In this document: positions 44,903 to 54,565 of the stretch, piece by piece
How the letters are laid out: each line of letters begins with the position of its first letter
Position numbering within the stretch: position 1 is the first letter of the stretch
From: Ilumatobacter fluminis
Lineage (GTDB): Bacteria; Actinomycetota; Acidimicrobiia; Acidimicrobiales; Ilumatobacteraceae
Assembly: GCF_004364865.1 (NCBI RefSeq)
Contig: NZ_SOAU01000001.1
Location: 3,318,001-3,382,000 of the forward strand
Reading direction: 5' to 3'
DNA: 64,000 nucleotides
The notes under the pieces: generated by a model
The model's database searches: none
Told to the model about the DNA's origin: nothing
Seen by the model: only the letters and a program-made list of their open reading frames with translations
Made by a program: the position numbers and the translations under genes

Positions 44903-47032
44903 TCAGCTCTTGGCGAGGAAGTCTTCGTCTTCGTCGGTGAAGAGCAGGTCGAGTTCGTCGAGCAGGACCGGGTGCTGCTCCAGCCCCGGATCGGCATCGA
45001 CGATCTCGAACGCCGCCTCGCGAGCCTTCGCAACGAGCTGACGGTCGCGACGGAGCGACGCCAGCTTCAGGTCGCTGCGACCCTTCTGCATCGTCGACAT
45101 CAGGGTGCCCTCACCGCGCAAATCGAGGTCGACCTCGGCGAGCTCGAACCCGTCGGTGGAGGCCACGAGTGCCTCGACGCGCGGGTTGCCACCGTCGTGC
45201 TCCTGCGTGACGAGCCAGCACATCGACTCGTGGGTGCCGCGCCCGACACGGCCACGCAGCTGGTGCAGCTGCGCGATGCCGAACCGATCGGCGTCGAGGA
45301 TCACCATGACCGTCGCGTTCGGGACGTCGACGCCGACCTCGATCACCGTGGTGGCGACGAGCACGTCGAGCTGCCCCGATCGGAACAGGCTCATGGTCAT
45401 CTCCTTCTCGGCCGGCGTGAGTCGACCGTGCAGCAACCCGAGCCGGAGCCCCTTCAACTCGTCGTTCGACAACCGCTGGAAGGTCTCCTCGGCCGATGCG
45501 ACCTCGAGCTTCTCGCTCTCGTCGATGAGCGGGCACACGACGTAGGCCTGTCGGCCCTCCCCCACCTCGTGGCGCACATCGGCCCACACCTCGGCTTCGA
45601 GCATCGGACCGTTGGCCCACTTCGTGACGATCGGCGTGCGGCCCGGCGGCAGCTCGTCGAGCACGCTCACGTCGAGGTCGCCGTAGACGGTCATCGCAGC
45701 GGTGCGCGGGATCGGCGTCGCCGTCATCACGAGGACGTCGGGCACGTGGCCGCCCGACTTGTCGCGCAACGCCGCCCGCTGCTCGACGCCGAAACGATGC
45801 TGCTCGTCGACGACGACGGCGCCGAGCGACGAGAACTCGACCCCTTCCTGGATGAGCGCGTGGGTGCCGATGGCGATGTCGACCGTGCCGTCGGCGAGTC
45901 CGGCCAGCACGTCCTTGCGCTCGGCACCGGTGACCCGGTTCGTCAGCAACTCAACCCGGAGCGGGCGATCGCCGAACAGGTTGCCGGGGTCGGGCACTCG
46001 CAGCTCGCCCAGCAGTTCGCGCACGCCGGTGGCGTGCTGCTCGGCGAGCACCTCGGTCGGCGCCATCAGTGCCCCCTGATGGCCGCCCTGCACCGCAGCG
46101 AGCAGTGTCGAGACGGCCACGACCGTCTTACCCGCACCGACGTCGCCCTGCAGGAGCCGGTGCATCGGCTGCGGTGTGGCGAGGTCGACCTCGATCTGGG
46201 CGATCGCCCGGCGTTGCGCCCCGGTGAGCGGGTACGGCAACGCCTCGAGGAAGCGCTGCACGAGCTCGCCGTCGACGTCGTGCGCGATACCCCGAGACGT
46301 CCGTTCGAGCTCTCGCTTGCGCAGCACGAGCACCAGCTGCACGCGCAGCAGCTCGTCGAACGCGAGACGTCGGCGAGCTGCCTCCTTCTCCCGCATCGAC
46401 TCGGGGGCGTGGATCGAGGCGAACGCCTGCCCACGTGCCATCAGGTCGAGGCGGTCGGTCACCTCGACGGGGACCGGGTCGGCGATGCCGCGCTCGGCGC
46501 AGCGGCGCAGTGCCTCCTCGACGAACGATGCGACCTCCCACGTGGTGAGCTGCACCTTCTCGCTCTGGGGGTAGATCGGCACGATGCGGCCGGTGCGATC
46601 GCCGATCAGATCGACGATCGGGTTCGCCATCTGGAGACCGCCCCGGTACGTGTCGGGCTTGCCGTAGAGCGCGATCTGCAGCCCCTCTTTCAGCTGACGT
46701 TCGCGCCACGGCTGGTTGAAGAACACGACGTGCATGCGCCCCGAGCCGTCGCCGACCTGCACGTTGACCATGGTGCGACGGTTCCGGGTCATCCGCTTGG
46801 TGACCGTGCGGACCGTGACGAGGACGAGTGCCTCCTCCCCGGGAACGAGGTCGGCGATGCGCGCCTCGTTGGTGCGGTCGACCCATCGACGGGGATAGTT
46901 CGTGACGAGGTCGAGCACGTTGTGGACGTCGAACGCGGCGAGCGCCGTTCGCTTCTTGTCACCGACGCCACGCAGCTGGGCGACGTCGATCGCCGCGAGG
47001 TCGCGCAGCGTGATCGGGGGACGTTCGCTCAC
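44903..47032 (-). CDS. recG: ATP-dependent DNA helicase RecG
   Basis: The 709-residue helicase has the N-terminal wedge/OB domain (LVLVTVRTVTKRMTRNRRTM, VQVGDGSGRMHVVFFNQPW), Walker A LLQGDVGAGKTVVAVSTLLA, motif II VVVDEQHRFGVEQRAAL, TATPIPRTAAMTVYGDLDVS, and the C-terminal RecA fold with LLHGRLTPAEKEM and HQLRGRVGRGTHESM. It remodels stalled forks and Holliday junctions. The GTG start lies 14 bp after the DAK2/FakA-like gene stop, the usual fakA-recG order. Confidence 0.96.
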   Translation of the reverse strand: MSERPPITLRDLAAIDVAQLRGVGDKKRTALAAFDVHNVLDLVTNYPRRWVDRTNEARIADLVPGEEALVLVTVRTVTKRMTRNRRTMVNVQVGDGSGRMHVVFFNQPWRERQLKEGLQIALYGKPDTYRGGLQMANPIVDLIGDRTGRIVPIYPQSEKVQLTTWEVASFVEEALRRCAERGIADPVPVEVTDRLDLMARGQAFASIHAPESMREKEAARRRLAFDELLRVQLVLVLRKRELERTSRGIAHDVDGELVQRFLEALPYPLTGAQRRAIAQIEVDLATPQPMHRLLQGDVGAGKTVVAVSTLLAAVQGGHQGALMAPTEVLAEQHATGVRELLGELRVPDPGNLFGDRPLRVELLTNRVTGAERKDVLAGLADGTVDIAIGTHALIQEGVEFSSLGAVVVDEQHRFGVEQRAALRDKSGGHVPDVLVMTATPIPRTAAMTVYGDLDVSVLDELPPGRTPIVTKWANGPMLEAEVWADVRHEVGEGRQAYVVCPLIDESEKLEVASAEETFQRLSNDELKGLRLGLLHGRLTPAEKEMTMSLFRSGQLDVLVATTVIEVGVDVPNATVMVILDADRFGIAQLHQLRGRVGRGTHESMCWLVTQEHDGGNPRVEALVASTDGFELAEVDLDLRGEGTLMSTMQKGRSDLKLASLRRDRQLVAKAREAAFEIVDADPGLEQHPVLLDELDLLFTDEDEDFLAKS

Positions 47033-47045
47033 CCGACCGTGTCTA

Positions 47046-48734
47046 CTACTCGACGCCGAACAGGTACGGGTACAGCGGTTGTCCGCCGCGGTGGATCTCG
47101 ACCTGGACGTCGGGGTGTCGGTCGGCGAGCCACGACTCGATCAGCTCGGTGACGGCCGGGTCGGCGTCGGTGCCGGTGATGATGGTGAGCAACTCGCCGT
47201 CGTCGGCGATCAGCTGGCCCAACAACTGCTGCACCACGAGCAACAGCTCGGTGTCGACGGCGACGATGCCGTCACCCTTCACGATGCCCATCCAGTCGCC
47301 CTCGGCGATCGGGCCGGCGTCGCTGTTGGTGGAGCGGACGGCCTGGGTGACCTCACCCGTGCGGACCGCGTCGACCGAGTCGTTCATCTCGGTGACGTTG
47401 TCGTCGGCATCGGCCTCGGGGTCGTAGACCACGAGCGCGGCGAGGGCTTCGGGCATCGTCCGAGTCGGGACGACCGACACGCGCTTCGAGGAGAGCGCGT
47501 CGACCTGCTCGGCGACCGGGATGATGTTCTTGTTGTTGGGCAGGATCACGACCTGATCGGCGTTGACGTGCTCGACCGTGTCGAGCAGCTCGGCCGTCGA
47601 CGGGTTGAGGGTCTGCCCGCCGGTGACGATGCCCTGCACGCCGAGGTTCGAGAACAACTCGGCGAGGCCGTCGCCGGAGCAGACCGCCACCACGGCGGTG
47701 GTGACCGGCGGCAGCCCGGCACCGGCGCGGGTGCCGACGTGGACGTCGCCGTGCAGCTCCGCTTCGCGTCGTGCGTGCTCGTCGTCGACCTCTTCGAACA
47801 GGTCGGTGACGCGGATCTGCTTCGGCCGGCCGTCGAGGTCGAGCGCGACCTCGATGGCGGCCCCGATGTCGTTCGTGTGGACGTGGCAGTTCCAGAGCCC
47901 GTCACCGCCGACGACCACGATGGAGTCGCCGATCGCCCCCCAACCCGATTTGAACTCGTCGATGCGTTCGTCGGCGAGGTCGAGGAAGTACATGACCTCG
48001 TATCGCTGCTCGCTGACGTCGATCTCGCCGTCGTGGGCAGCGGCACGGTGCGCCACCTGCTCGAGCTGGTCGGCGGTCGGCCCGTCGGGATCGTCCTCGG
48101 GCGCCGGCAGCGGTTCGCCGTCGACCACGTGGAGGGCGGAGTCGAGCAGGAGGAGATAGCCGGCGCCACCGGCGTCGACCACGCCTGCGTCCTTGAGGAC
48201 CGGGAGTAGATCGGGGGTCGAGGCGAGTGCCTGTCGCCCCGCTTCGCGGGCGGCACGCAACACGTCGACGAGCGAGGCGTCGTCGGCTGACGCCGATTTC
48301 GCTGCGTCGGCCGACTCTCGCACGACCGTGAGGATGGTGCCCTCGATCGGCTTGAGCACGGCCTGGTAGGCGCCGACGCTCGCCGCGGCGAGTGCATCGG
48401 CGACCCGCTCTCCCGTTCCCTCGGTCTTGTCTTTCAGCGTCGACGCGAGACCGCGCAGGATCTGGCTGAGGATGACGCCGGAGTTGCCGCGAGCCCCCAT
48501 GAGCGAGCCGTGGCTGATGGCGTCGCACGTTGCGTCGAGGCTGTCGGGGTCGGCGGTCTCCATCTCGGCCACGACCGCCTCGAGGGTGCGAGCCATGTTC
48601 GTGCCGGTGTCGCCGTCGGGGACCGGGTACACGTTGAGCCGGTTCAGACCGCCGGCGTGATCGCGCACGGCGTCGCGGAACGTCGTGATGACGCTCCGGA
48701 GCGCGTGGACGTCGAGCCGTTCGAGGGTGGTCAC
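47046..48734 (-). CDS. fakA: DAK2/FakA-type fatty acid kinase-like protein
   Basis: The 562-residue protein has an N-terminal DhaL/DAK2 domain (LNRLNVYPVPDGDTGTNMAR with the Mg-ATP aspartates, SHGSLMGARGNSGVILSQIL) and the long FakA C-terminal domain (GVQGIVTGGQTLNPSTAELL, VVILPNNKNIIPVAEQVDAL). In Firmicutes FakA phosphorylates fatty acids bound to FakB. A DegV/FakB partner is not seen in this window, so substrate is inferred only by family. It precedes recG directly. Confidence 0.9.
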   Translation of the reverse strand: MTTLERLDVHALRSVITTFRDAVRDHAGGLNRLNVYPVPDGDTGTNMARTLEAVVAEMETADPDSLDATCDAISHGSLMGARGNSGVILSQILRGLASTLKDKTEGTGERVADALAAASVGAYQAVLKPIEGTILTVVRESADAAKSASADDASLVDVLRAAREAGRQALASTPDLLPVLKDAGVVDAGGAGYLLLLDSALHVVDGEPLPAPEDDPDGPTADQLEQVAHRAAAHDGEIDVSEQRYEVMYFLDLADERIDEFKSGWGAIGDSIVVVGGDGLWNCHVHTNDIGAAIEVALDLDGRPKQIRVTDLFEEVDDEHARREAELHGDVHVGTRAGAGLPPVTTAVVAVCSGDGLAELFSNLGVQGIVTGGQTLNPSTAELLDTVEHVNADQVVILPNNKNIIPVAEQVDALSSKRVSVVPTRTMPEALAALVVYDPEADADDNVTEMNDSVDAVRTGEVTQAVRSTNSDAGPIAEGDWMGIVKGDGIVAVDTELLLVVQQLLGQLIADDGELLTIITGTDADPAVTELIESWLADRHPDVQVEIHRGGQPLYPYLFGVE

Positions 48735-48932
48735 GCGCCACAGGCTAGTGGCGCATGTCTCAGGGCGCTCGTTCCGACCGAGGGTGGGGACAACCCCACG
48801 ACGAGGACGGCGGCCTGCCGGGCTGACCCCGCTCCGACTCGTCCGTACCGTGGAGATCGCTCGCCGCTCGACCCATCGGTTCGCCCGCCTACCTCGACCG
48901 CGTGCTTCGACCGCCTACCAAGGAGACTCCCC

Positions 48933-49139
48933 GTGAAACTCGTCTCGCTCGTCCTCTGGCTGATCCTGCTGGTGCTCGCCTGGCCGCTCGCACTCCTCGC
49001 ACTCCTCGTCTATCCGCTGGCGTGGCTGATCTCGTTGCCGTTCAGGCTGGTCGGCATCTCGGTGGCCGGCGTGTTCGAACTGCTGCGGGCGATCGTGACG
49101 TTGCCGGCACGACTCCTGGGTGGAGGCCCGCAACGATGA
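48933..49139 (+). CDS. small two-helix membrane protein (68 aa)
   Basis: GTG 48933 follows AAGGAG at 7-nt spacing. The product KLVSLVLWLILLVLAWPLAL, LALLVYPLAWLISLPFRLVG, ISVAGVFELLRAIVTLPARL is two hydrophobic helices followed by an amphipathic segment. It is the only gene between fakA and the DEAD-box helicase; the 198 bp before it contain a short GTGGGG-ACAA-CCCCAC hairpin (48784-48799). No function known. Confidence 0.7.
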   Translation: MKLVSLVLWLILLVLAWPLALLALLVYPLAWLISLPFRLVGISVAGVFELLRAIVTLPARLLGGGPQR

Positions 49140-49201
49140 GGCCGTTCAACCCGTAGGGTGGTGCGTTCCCGTTTTTCGGGACCGAGCAGAACGAGTGCCT
49201 G

Positions 49202-51091
49202 ATGAACGACGACCACAACGACGACCACACCGACCAGAACGGCGGCCAGAACGACGAGGCCGCGGAGTCGGCCGACGCGCCCGAGACCGACCAGCAGGCC
49301 ACCGACGACGCGGTGCGGTTCGCCGACCTCGGGTTGCGCGCCGAGATCCTGGCTGCGCTCGACGAGCTCGGTTACGAGGAACCCACACCGATCCAGGCGG
49401 AAACGATCCCACCGCTGATCGAGGGCAACGACCTCCTCGGCCAGGCTGCGACCGGCACCGGCAAGACCGCTGCATTCGCCCTGCCGATCCTGCAGCGCGT
49501 CGAGCCCCACACGGGTCGCCGGGAGGCGCCCGCCGCTTTGGTGCTCGTGCCCACCCGCGAGCTGGCGATGCAGGTGAGCGAGGCGATCTTCAACTACGGC
49601 CGCCACATCGGAATCCGTGTCGTGCCCATCTACGGCGGTCAGCCGATCCACCGTCAGTTCAAGCAGCTCGAGCGAGGCGTCGACGTGGTCGTCGCCACAC
49701 CCGGTCGAGCGGTCGATCACATCGGTCGCGGATCGCTCCCGCTCGACGAGGTCGAGATGGTCGTGCTCGACGAGGCCGACGAGATGCTCGACATGGGTTT
49801 CGCCGACGACCTGGAGGCGATCCTCGCCGCGACCCCCGAGACCCGTCAGACGATCCTGTTCTCGGCGACGATGCCCCCGAAGATCAACTCGATCGCCAAG
49901 AAGTACCAGCGCGATCCGGTCCGCATCAAGATCGCCAAGGGACAGGGCGAGACATCGAGCGCCACGATCCTCCAGCGCGCCTACGTCGTGAAGCGGAGCC
50001 ACAAGGCGGCAGCGCTCGGTCGCGTCCTCGACATGGAGTCGCCGACCGCGGCGATCGTGTTCTGCCGCACCCGCGGCGAGGTCGACCAGCTGACCGTGAC
50101 GATGAACGGACGCGGCTATCGCGCGGAAGCCCTGCACGGCGGCATGGACCAGCTGCAGCGCGACCGGGTGATGAATCGCCTGCGCGACGGCACCGCCGAG
50201 TTGCTGATCGCCACCGACGTGGCTGCTCGCGGTATCGACGTCGACACCCTGACCCATGTCGTCAACTACGACGTGCCGTCGGCACCGGAGAGCTACGTGC
50301 ACCGCATCGGACGTGTGGGTCGCGCCGGCCGTGACGGTGTCGCGATCACGCTCGCCGAGCCGCGCGAGCAGCGTCAGCTGTCGAACATCGAACGGCTGAC
50401 GAAGCAGAAGATCGAGCTGGCGTCGGTGCCGACCCTCGCCGACCTGCGCGACCAGCAGGTCGCGTCGACCGCCGAGTCGCTCGTCGCCGCACTCGAACGA
50501 GACGACGACGACGGCGATCTCGCCGCGGTCGTGGACGACCTCGTCAACCACCACGACCTCCGCTCGATCGCGATCGCGGCCCTGTCGCTCGCCCACGAGG
50601 CGAACGTCCCCGACGACGAGGACGATGTCGAGATCCCCGATGCCCGTCGCACCGACGAGCCGCGCAAGCGGGAGCCGAGGCGCGAACGGTCGGGAACGTT
50701 CGACGAGCGAGCCCGCGACAACGACGAGCCGACCGGGTTCCTCTACATCGGACTCGGCCGACGTGCCGGCATCCGCCCGGGCGACCTGGTCGGCGCCGTG
50801 GCCAACGAGGCCGACCTGCCGGGCCGCCTGATCGGCCCGATCCGGATCTCCGACCACTACAGCGTCGTCGGCGTCCCCGAGCGCAAGGTCGACGAGGCGA
50901 TCTCGGCACTCAACAAGTCGGAGATCCGCGGCAAGTCGACCAAGGTCCGCCGGTTCGTCGACAACGACGGTGGCGGTGACCGCAAGGGCGGCCGCCGCGA
51001 CCGGTACGACGACGACCGTGGCGGCCGGGGCCCGAAGGGCGGTCGCGGACCGAAGCCGCACCGAAAAGGGCAGCGGCGCGACGCGAGGTAG
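49202..51091 (+). CDS. deaD: DEAD-box RNA helicase (DeaD/CsdA-like)
   Basis: The 629-residue protein has an acidic Asn/Asp-rich head (MNDDHNDDHTDQNGGQNDEA), the Q motif FADLGLRAEILAALDELGYE, Walker A AATGTGKTAAFALPI, VLDEADEMLDMGF, SATMP, and HRIGRVGRAGRDG. A DbpA/CsdA-type RNA-binding domain follows (about 530-600, FLYIGLGRRAGIRPGDLVGA), then an Arg/Gly-rich tail. It unwinds RNA in ribosome assembly or decay, often in the cold. Its leader contains a small TCCCG-TTTTT-CGGGA hairpin (49167-49181). Confidence 0.94.
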   Translation: MNDDHNDDHTDQNGGQNDEAAESADAPETDQQATDDAVRFADLGLRAEILAALDELGYEEPTPIQAETIPPLIEGNDLLGQAATGTGKTAAFALPILQRVEPHTGRREAPAALVLVPTRELAMQVSEAIFNYGRHIGIRVVPIYGGQPIHRQFKQLERGVDVVVATPGRAVDHIGRGSLPLDEVEMVVLDEADEMLDMGFADDLEAILAATPETRQTILFSATMPPKINSIAKKYQRDPVRIKIAKGQGETSSATILQRAYVVKRSHKAAALGRVLDMESPTAAIVFCRTRGEVDQLTVTMNGRGYRAEALHGGMDQLQRDRVMNRLRDGTAELLIATDVAARGIDVDTLTHVVNYDVPSAPESYVHRIGRVGRAGRDGVAITLAEPREQRQLSNIERLTKQKIELASVPTLADLRDQQVASTAESLVAALERDDDDGDLAAVVDDLVNHHDLRSIAIAALSLAHEANVPDDEDDVEIPDARRTDEPRKREPRRERSGTFDERARDNDEPTGFLYIGLGRRAGIRPGDLVGAVANEADLPGRLIGPIRISDHYSVVGVPERKVDEAISALNKSEIRGKSTKVRRFVDNDGGGDRKGGRRDRYDDDRGGRGPKGGRGPKPHRKGQRRDAR

Positions 51092-51184
51092 TTCCTCGTT
51101 CCGCCGATAGCATGTGTCAGCCGTGTGGACAGGCCCGATCGGCCGTCCCCAGGTACGTAACGAAGTCGCAGGAGAAGCAGTCAA

Positions 51185-51373
51185 ATGGCATCGGTTTGTG
51201 AATTGTGTGGCAAGGGCCCCTCGTGGGGCATGTCGGTGTCGCACTCGCACCGTCGTACGAAGCGTCGCTGGAACCCGAACATCCAGCGCGTGCGCGCATC
51301 GGTGAAGGGCGCGACCAAGCGCGTCAACGTCTGCACCAGCTGCATCAAGGCCGGCAAGGTCCAGAAGGCCTGA
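51185..51373 (+). CDS. rpmB: 50S ribosomal protein L28 (zinc-binding type)
   Basis: The 62-residue protein [20 protein letters not shown] continues [20 protein letters not shown] and ends with [14 protein letters not shown]. The two CxxC pairs mark the zinc-holding form. It is preceded by AGGAGAAG. L28 is often divergent from the fakA-recG genes, and here a helicase gene is inserted between them. A strong terminator follows. Confidence 0.96.
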   Translation: MASVCELCGKGPSWGMSVSHSHRRTKRRWNPNIQRVRASVKGATKRVNVCTSCIKAGKVQKA

Positions 51374-51389
51374 TCAGGCCGCGTCCGAC

Positions 51390-51429
51390 GCCGACCGCAC
51401 CGCCGATCACGGTGGCGCGGTCGGCTTTT
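51390..51429 (+). terminator. rho-independent terminator of rpmB
   Basis: GCCGACCGC (51390-51398) pairs with GCGGTCGGC (51417-51425), with a partly paired inner ACCGCC/GGTGGC, and is followed at once by TTTT. It lies 17 bp after the rpmB stop. Confidence 0.88.
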
Positions 51430-51473
51430 GCGCGTCTGGGGCGATGACGCTCCCGGGCGGTAACCTCTCCCCC

Positions 51474-51698
51474 ATGCAAGGTGTCGTGAAGGCGTACGAT
51501 CCGGCGACGGGCATCGGTGTCGTGATGTGCGACACCGACCTGGCCGATTACGACATGGCCGGCAACGCCATCGAGAACTCCCTGTTCCGCATGCTGCGAC
51601 CCGGCCAGCGCGTCGTGTTCGATCTCGACGGTGACGGCCTGGCGACTCGGCTGCGCCTCGGCTCCGAGATCGACATGGGCACCCCCGGCGTCAACTGA
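51474..51698 (+). CDS. cold-shock/OB-fold-like small protein (74 aa)
   Basis: ATG 51474 gives MQGVVKAYDPATGIGVVMCD, then a middle strand SLFRMLRPGQRVVFDLDGDG and ATRLRLGSEIDMGTPGVN. The opening G-V-V-K-x-Y-D-P-x-T-G-x-G and the RPGQRVVFDL strand follow the layout of cold-shock domains, though the RNP motifs are altered (no K-G-F-G-F-I). It probably binds nucleic acid, but this is inference. It stands between rpmB and pckG. Confidence 0.72.
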   Translation: MQGVVKAYDPATGIGVVMCDTDLADYDMAGNAIENSLFRMLRPGQRVVFDLDGDGLATRLRLGSEIDMGTPGVN

Positions 51699-51902
51699 CG
51701 CCGGCCCGCCTCGAACACACCCGTTCTCCCACTCCCAGCGATCCTGGCGCGCCCCGCGATCTGTTTTTCCGATCGCACATCTGCACAAACTCCCCGGCGC
51801 GCTCCCCCTGGCCTCCCACGCCCGTTCACCGATCGGTCACACTGGGTACACGCCACACGCCCGGCAACGACGCCGATGCGCTGAACTCACGGGGAGAACA
51901 AC

Positions 51903-53699
51903 ATGGCAGCAACCACGTCGAACGAACGTCTCGAGGCGTGGGTGGACGAGTGGGCGGAGATCCTCCAGCCCGACGACATCTACTGGTGCGACGGCTCCGC
52001 CGAGGAATACGACCGACTCGCGCAGTCGCTGGTCGACTCCGGCACGTTCACCCGCCTCGACGAGGCGAAGCGCCCGAACAGCTACTGGGCCCACTCCGAC
52101 CCGGGTGACGTCGCCCGCGTCGAAGACCGCACGTTCATCTGCTCGGCCACCGAGGAAGAAGCCGGGCCCAACAACAACTGGCGCGATCCCGACGAGATGC
52201 GGGCGGAGATGAAGCGGCTCTACTCGGGAGCCATGCAGGGTCGCACGATGTACGTGATCCCGTTCTCGATGGGCCCGCTCGGCTCGCCGATCGCCCATAT
52301 CGGCGTGCAGTTGAGCGACTCGGCGTACGTCGCCACGAACATGCGGATCATGACCCGCATGGGACAGGGCGCGCTCGACGTCCTCGGCTCCGACGGTGAG
52401 TTCGTGCCGTGCGTCCATTCCGTCGGTGCTCCCCTCGCCGACGGTGAGGCCGACGTGCCGTGGCCGTGCGACGCCGAGAACAAGTACATCGTGCACTTCC
52501 CCGAGACGCGCGAGATCATGTCGTACGGATCCGGCTACGGCGGCAACGCCCTGCTCGGCAAGAAGTGCTTCGCGCTGCGCATCGCCTCGGTGATGGCCCG
52601 CGACGACGGCTGGCTCGCCGAGCACATGCTGATCCTGAAGCTCACGAACCCGGATGGTGAGTCGAAGTACATCGCCGCCGCGTTTCCGTCGGCGTGCGGC
52701 AAGACGAACCTGGCGATGTTGGTGCCGACCATCCCCGGCTGGAGCGCCGAGACGATCGGCGACGACATCTGCTGGATGAAGTTCGGCGACGACGGACGCC
52801 TCTACGCGATCAACCCCGAGGCCGGATTCTTCGGGGTCGCGCCCGGCACCGGTTACGACACCAACGCCAACGCGATGCGGGCGCTCGAACCGGGCAACTG
52901 CATCTACACCAACACGGCGCTCACCGACGACGGCGACGTCTGGTGGGAGGGCATCGGCGGCGACGCTCCGGCGCACCTGACCGACTGGAAGGGCAACGAC
53001 TGGACCCCCGACGCCGACACGCCGGCGGCACACCCCAACGCACGCTTCACCGCGCCGGCCGACCAGAATCCCGTGTGCGCCCCCGAATGGGAAGACCCGA
53101 AGGGTGTGCCGATCTCGGCGATCCTGTTCGGCGGTCGTCGCCGTACCACGGTGCCGTTGGTGACCGAGGCGTTCGATTGGGAGCACGGCGTGTTCCTCGG
53201 CTCGATCATGGCGTCGGAGAAGACAGCCGCTGCCGAGGGCTCGCTCGGCGAGCTTCGCTTCGACCCGATGGCGATGCTGCCGTTCTGCGGGTACAACTAC
53301 GCCGACTACTTCGCCCACTGGCTGACGATCGGCAAGGCGACCGACCCGAACAACCTGCCGAAGATCTTCTTCGTGAACTGGTTCCGGCGCGACGACGACG
53401 GTCGGTTCCTGTGGCCCGGGTTCGGTGAGAACAGCCGGGTGCTGAAGTGGGTGTTCGAGCGCTGCGACGGTCAGTCCGAGGTGACCGACACGCCCATCGG
53501 TCGACTCCCGACCAAGGACGCACTCGACCTCGACGGGCTCGACATCGACGACGCCGATCTCGACGCGATCCTGTCGGTCGACGCCGATGGCTGGAAGGCG
53601 GCGATCCCGCAGATCCGCGAGCACTACGCCAAGTTCGGCGACAAGCTCCCGGCCCAGCTCCAGATGGCCGTCGACACGCTCGAGGCGCAGCTCTCGTAG
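51903..53699 (+). CDS. pckG: phosphoenolpyruvate carboxykinase (GTP)
   Basis: The 598-residue enzyme matches GTP-type PEPCK throughout: [40 protein letters not shown], the kinase-1a loop [20 protein letters not shown] with the reactive cysteine, [20 protein letters not shown], and [20 protein letters not shown]. It makes PEP from oxaloacetate for gluconeogenesis. The leader (about 200 bp) contains a GCGATC-GATCGC hairpin (51756-51776). Its last codons and stop form the first unit of a 23-bp tandem repeat. Confidence 0.97.
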   Translation: MAATTSNERLEAWVDEWAEILQPDDIYWCDGSAEEYDRLAQSLVDSGTFTRLDEAKRPNSYWAHSDPGDVARVEDRTFICSATEEEAGPNNNWRDPDEMRAEMKRLYSGAMQGRTMYVIPFSMGPLGSPIAHIGVQLSDSAYVATNMRIMTRMGQGALDVLGSDGEFVPCVHSVGAPLADGEADVPWPCDAENKYIVHFPETREIMSYGSGYGGNALLGKKCFALRIASVMARDDGWLAEHMLILKLTNPDGESKYIAAAFPSACGKTNLAMLVPTIPGWSAETIGDDICWMKFGDDGRLYAINPEAGFFGVAPGTGYDTNANAMRALEPGNCIYTNTALTDDGDVWWEGIGGDAPAHLTDWKGNDWTPDADTPAAHPNARFTAPADQNPVCAPEWEDPKGVPISAILFGGRRRTTVPLVTEAFDWEHGVFLGSIMASEKTAAAEGSLGELRFDPMAMLPFCGYNYADYFAHWLTIGKATDPNNLPKIFFVNWFRRDDDGRFLWPGFGENSRVLKWVFERCDGQSEVTDTPIGRLPTKDALDLDGLDIDDADLDAILSVDADGWKAAIPQIREHYAKFGDKLPAQLQMAVDTLEAQLS

Positions 53700-53831
53700 T
53701 CAGCACGGCGCAGCTCTCGTAGTCAGCACGGCGCAGCTCTCGTATTCAGCACGGCGCAGCTCTCGTAGTCAGCACGGCGCAGCTCTCGTAGTCAGCACGG
53801 CGCAGCTCTCGTAGCACGGCGCAGCTGCGCC
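53684..53831. repeat. 23-bp tandem repeat grown from the end of pckG
   Basis: The unit GGCGCAGCTCTCGTAGTCAG plus CAC occurs in tandem from 53684: five full copies (one with T for G at the third), a 19-bp copy lacking GTCA at 53799, and a final fragment GGCGCAGCTGCGCC. The first unit contains the pckG C-terminal AQLS codons and the TAG stop, so the array arose by duplication of the gene end. It is non-coding after the stop. Confidence 0.92.
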
Positions 53832-53860
53832 TCGACGTCGACGACCTGACGACTCGGAGA

Positions 53861-53893
53861 TCACCCCGCCGTTCTGCTAGATCGGCGGGGTGA
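53861..53893 (+). promoter_or_regulatory. hairpin enclosing the start codon of the DUF2889 gene
   Basis: TCACCCCGCCG (53861-53871) pairs perfectly with CGGCGGGGTGA (53883-53893) across an 11-nt loop. The GTG start codon at 53890-53892 lies inside the 3' arm and no separate ribosome site is visible. It could control translation or end pckG transcription. Confidence 0.55.
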
Positions 53894-54564
53894 CTTCGTT
53901 CGCGACCGACGACATCCTGCCCGAGCCGCCACCGGACGCGCTCGAGGTCCTGCACGACCGGGAGTACCGCGTGCGGGCGTTCCAGATCGCCGACGACCGG
54001 CTCCTGATCCAGGGAGCGGTGCGCGACCAGAAGCCGCCCGGCCTCTACGTGCCCGACGACCCGGAGCCCCTGACCATCCACCACATGCAGCTGAGCTTCG
54101 AGGTGGGATTCCCGAGCCTCGAGATCGTCGCGGCGACGGTGCACTTCGAGTCGCACCCGCACCCGACCTGCCCGTCGATCGAGACGCACTACGAGCAGCT
54201 GGTCGGTCTGTCGATCGCACGCGGTTTCACCCACAAGGTGCGTGAGCTCTTCGGTGGCCCGCGCGGCTGTACGCACACCACGGCGCTGCTCCAGGCAATG
54301 GCACCGGTCGCCGTGCAGTGTTTCTGGTCGATGCGTGCGGCGACGGCGAAGCGGGCGGGGGCCGACAATCCGGTCGTGTCGCGCGAACGCACCGGGAGCG
54401 GCGACGGCAACCTCGCCTACGTGATCAACTCGTGCCACGTCTGGGCCGACGACGGCCCTGCCCTCGCCGAGCGGCGAGCCGGGGGCGGTCCGTCGGTGCC
54501 GATCCCGATGCAGCGCCGACTCGACGAGCTCGGGATCGAGACCCCGGTCGACTTCGACGGGTGA
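53890..54564 (+). CDS. DUF2889-family protein
   Basis: The 224-residue product carries the DUF2889 core: LTIHHMQLSFEVGFPSLEIV, ATVHFESHPHPTCPSIETHY, GLSIARGFTHKVRELFGGPR and GCTHTTALLQAMAPVAVQCF. Conserved histidines and cysteines (HH, CPS, GCTH) look like a metal or active site, but the family has no established function. The GTG start is buried in a hairpin. It is convergent with ccdA, whose stop lies 2 bp away. Confidence 0.85.
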   Translation: MTSFATDDILPEPPPDALEVLHDREYRVRAFQIADDRLLIQGAVRDQKPPGLYVPDDPEPLTIHHMQLSFEVGFPSLEIVAATVHFESHPHPTCPSIETHYEQLVGLSIARGFTHKVRELFGGPRGCTHTTALLQAMAPVAVQCFWSMRAATAKRAGADNPVVSRERTGSGDGNLAYVINSCHVWADDGPALAERRAGGGPSVPIPMQRRLDELGIETPVDFDG

Positions 54565-54565
54565 C

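Noticed and set aside
48784-48799. GTGGGG-ACAA-CCCCAC hairpin as a terminator or riboswitch
   Set aside because: Only a 6-bp stem without a T-run and with no conserved core; too weak to call.
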